DNA of 6,474 nucleotides from Pseudomonadota bacterium. Its GTDB lineage: Bacteria > Pseudomonadota > Gammaproteobacteria > Burkholderiales > Gallionellaceae. Positions 5,265 to 6,474 of this stretch are shown here, piece after piece; position 1 is the first letter of the stretch; the number at the start of each line of letters is the position of its first letter. The DNA is taken from the NCBI GenBank assembly GCA_021783525.1, contig JAJXTT010000109.1, forward strand, positions 1-6,474. Reading direction: 5' to 3'. The notes below the pieces were generated by a model that was given only the letters and a program-made list of their open reading frames with translations, did not search any database and was not told the DNA's origin. A program made the position numbers and the translations under genes.

Positions 5265-5354
5265 TAGACGTGATTGTAATACCGCAAGGTGTACTCGACA
5301 GCAGGCTTGCGAAAGAAGAAAAAGTGGCTGATTATCAAGCCAAGATTTGGCATC

Positions 5355-5362
5355 GGGGAGGA
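5355..5362 (+). promoter_or_regulatory. Ribosome binding site of the MBL-fold gene
   Basis: GGGGAGGA four bases before the ATG at 5367. It supports this start over the in-frame GTG at 5289, whose extra 26 residues (lysine-rich KKKKW) are not family-like. Confidence 0.7.
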
Positions 5363-5366
5363 CACC

Positions 5367-6131
5367 ATGCGCATCACCACCCTTGGTTGCAGCGCCAGTA
5401 TCACCGGCGAACTGCGTTCCACCTGTTATCAGGTGGACGACGACATCCTGATCGATGCCGGTTCCGGCGCCGGCGATCTGAGCCTGGCGCAGTCCATCGC
5501 CATCGACACCGTATTCCTTACCCACTCGCACCTCGACCACTGCGCTTTCCTGCCCATGCTGGCCGATGCGGCGGGAAGCTTTCGCGATGCGCCGCTGACT
5601 GTCTATGCGCTGCCGGAAACCATCACCATCCTCAGGGAACACATGTTCAACGGCCAGTTGTGGCCAGATTACACCGTACAGCCCGTTCCGGAACGCCCGT
5701 ATATCCGTTTCACGCCGGTACGGCCGGGCGAGACGGTGGAACTGGGCGGCCGGCTCATCACCGCGCTACCGGCACGCCATTCCGTTCCGTGCGTTGGCTA
5801 TCGTGTCGATAACAGACTGGCCAGTTGGGTATATGGCGCCGACACCACCTTCTGTCCGGATTTCTGGCAGGCGCTGAACCACATCGACAATCTGAGATAC
5901 CTGCTGATCGAGAATACATTTCGCAACGACAACGCCATCGGTGCGCAGCGCTCCGGGCACACCACGGCGGATATCCTGGTGCGGGGAATGCGCCTGCTGG
6001 ATCACCCGGCGGAGCTGTTCATCGTGCACATGGAAGCCGGATACGAGGAAATCACCATGCGCGAAGTGCTGCAAGCTGCAAATGAGTTCAAACCGCAGAT
6101 GTTGCAGCGCGGGCATGTTTTCGAACTCTGA
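5367..6131 (+). CDS. Metallo-beta-lactamase-fold hydrolase, class II 3',5'-cyclic-nucleotide phosphodiesterase-like
   Basis: A 254-residue cytoplasmic protein without a signal peptide. It has the MBL signature THSHLDHC with H53, H55, D57 and H58. Further probable metal ligands are H138 (PARHSVPCVGYRV), D159 (YGADTTFCP) and H198 (SGHTTADILV). The opening MRITTLGCSAS and DDILIDAGSGAGDL at 25-38 are the usual first strands. The HSHLDHCAFLP motif and the IENTFRN...SGHTT segment resemble class II cAMP phosphodiesterases (yeast PDE1/CpdP type), so hydrolysis of a cyclic nucleotide or related phosphodiester is the best guess. A different MBL substrate is possible. It is followed by a small hairpin and then by the SIR2-like gene. 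I recall such genes near nif operons in some betaproteobacteria, but a nif role is not established. Confidence 0.8.
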   Translation: MRITTLGCSASITGELRSTCYQVDDDILIDAGSGAGDLSLAQSIAIDTVFLTHSHLDHCAFLPMLADAAGSFRDAPLTVYALPETITILREHMFNGQLWPDYTVQPVPERPYIRFTPVRPGETVELGGRLITALPARHSVPCVGYRVDNRLASWVYGADTTFCPDFWQALNHIDNLRYLLIENTFRNDNAIGAQRSGHTTADILVRGMRLLDHPAELFIVHMEAGYEEITMREVLQAANEFKPQMLQRGHVFEL

Positions 6132-6148
6132 CCGCTCTACCCTCGCAC

Positions 6149-6167
6149 CCTTGTGCGACAAGGTTTT
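6149..6167 (+). terminator. Possible rho-independent terminator after the MBL-fold gene
   Basis: CCTTGT-GCG-ACAAGG forms a 6-bp stem with a 3-nt loop, followed by TTTT, 17 bp after the stop codon. The stem is short and the T-run brief, so termination may be weak. An alternative stem, GCGACAA (6155-6161) with TTGTCGC (6173-6179), overlaps it and would exclude it. Confidence 0.45.
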
Positions 6168-6233
6168 GGGCTTTGTCGCCTTCCCTCCAAACCGATCCCC
6201 GCCGCAACCCGCGCCAATCCTGGGCGGACGCTT

Positions 6234-6248
6234 TGGCCCGCTTCTTGC
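6234..6248 (+). promoter_or_regulatory. Sigma-54 (-24/-12) promoter of the SIR2-like gene
   Basis: TGGCCC-GCTTC-TTGC matches the RpoN consensus TGGCAC-N5-TTGC with one mismatch and the exact GG-N10-GC spacing. The predicted start is near 6260, leaving a ~28-nt leader with a ribosome binding site at 6273-6279. No TGT-N10-ACA NifA site was found between about 6080 and 6230, so the activator is unknown or the UAS is degenerate. Confidence 0.65.
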
Positions 6249-6272
6249 GAATGATCCACTCGTCATTCACAG

Positions 6273-6279
6273 CAAGGAG
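6273..6279 (+). promoter_or_regulatory. Ribosome binding site of the SIR2-like gene
   Basis: AAGGAGT with 8-nt spacing to the ATG at 6288. A strong match that decides the start. Confidence 0.7.
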
Positions 6280-6287
6280 TCATTCCC

Positions 6288-6474
6288 ATGAGTACCTCAT
6301 TTGAAAATATCTTCGCCTGCCTCTCCGACGGCAGCGTCGTCCCCTACCTCGGCCCGGGCGCCTTGAATGGCGTGATCGACCCGGCCACGGGCAAGGCCAT
6401 CCCCGCCGACAGCGACAGCCTGATCATCGCCATGAACAACGGCCAGCCGATGGCGCCGAAGCTGATGTTCGAGT
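6288..6474 (+). CDS. SIR2-like protein, N-terminus only (partial, runs off right edge)
   Basis: The first 62 codons are visible. The protein begins MSTSFENIFACLSDGSVVPY followed by LGPGALNGVIDP. The hydrophobic strand VVPYLGPGAL (residues 17-26) resembles the first beta-strand and glycine loop that binds NAD in SIR2-like (SIR2_2-type) domains, where GAG or GPG follows a hydrophobic strand. The rest (PATGKAIPADSDSLIIAMNN) is consistent with such a domain but not diagnostic, and the catalytic histidine region lies beyond the window. If correct, it would consume or bind NAD+, as DraT does. The sigma-54 promoter at 6234-6248 suggests expression together with nif genes. The family call is tentative; presence of a real gene is well supported by the ribosome binding site and promoter. 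Confidence 0.6.
   Translation, partial: MSTSFENIFACLSDGSVVPYLGPGALNGVIDPATGKAIPADSDSLIIAMNNGQPMAPKLMFE

Noticed and set aside
5325..5341. Sigma-54 promoter upstream of the MBL-fold gene (TGGC...AAGC)
   Set aside because: GG and GC are separated by 11 rather than 10 bases and the -12 box is AAGC, so it does not fit the consensus.
5043..5642. 199-codon reading of the antitoxin remnant
   Set aside because: The extra N-terminal 134 codons are antisense to the MBL-fold gene; the AbrB-type domain starts exactly at the ATG at 5240.

Overview
The window is a nitrogen-fixation locus, most likely from a betaproteobacterium (Rhodocyclales/Nitrosomonadales-like). That placement is an inference from the character of the Nif proteins, the moderately high GC and the dispersed palindromic repeats; no rRNA or other taxonomic marker is present.

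Left part (1-3325, minus strand): the structural nitrogenase genes lie in the order nifH -> nifD -> nifK, with nifK cut by the left edge. NifH, NifD and NifK carry all the expected metal-cluster ligands visible in the window and look functional. A sigma-54 (-24/-12) promoter lies upstream of nifH and a textbook NifA upstream activator sequence lies about 100 bp further out. The nifH-nifD gap holds a strong stem-loop without a T-run. The unusually long nifD-nifK gap (208 bp) holds an inverted pair of REP-like palindromes.

Middle (3326-4228, plus strand): draT, divergent from nifH, encodes the NAD-dependent ADP-ribosyltransferase that inactivates dinitrogenase reductase. Its target arginine (R101) is present in the neighbouring NifH. 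The partner hydrolase draG is not in the window. The nifH activator site lies inside the 5' end of the draT reading frame, so the true draT start is uncertain.

Accessory stretch (4229-5366): several dispersed repeats surround a small SnoaL/DUF4440-like gene, which is bracketed by two ~75-bp palindromic units in direct orientation. Beyond them on the minus strand is a 65-codon ORF whose N-terminal half is an AbrB/MazE-type antitoxin domain and whose C-terminal half is the tail of a VapC-type PIN toxin. It is apparently the deletion scar of a toxin-antitoxin pair.

Right part (5367-6474, plus strand): a metallo-beta-lactamase-fold hydrolase resembling class II cyclic-nucleotide phosphodiesterases is followed by a gene cut by the right edge. 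That gene's N-terminus resembles SIR2-like NAD-binding proteins. It has a good sigma-54 promoter match and a strong ribosome binding site, so it probably belongs to the nif regulon. With DraT nearby, this raises the possibility of a further NAD-linked control function around nitrogenase.
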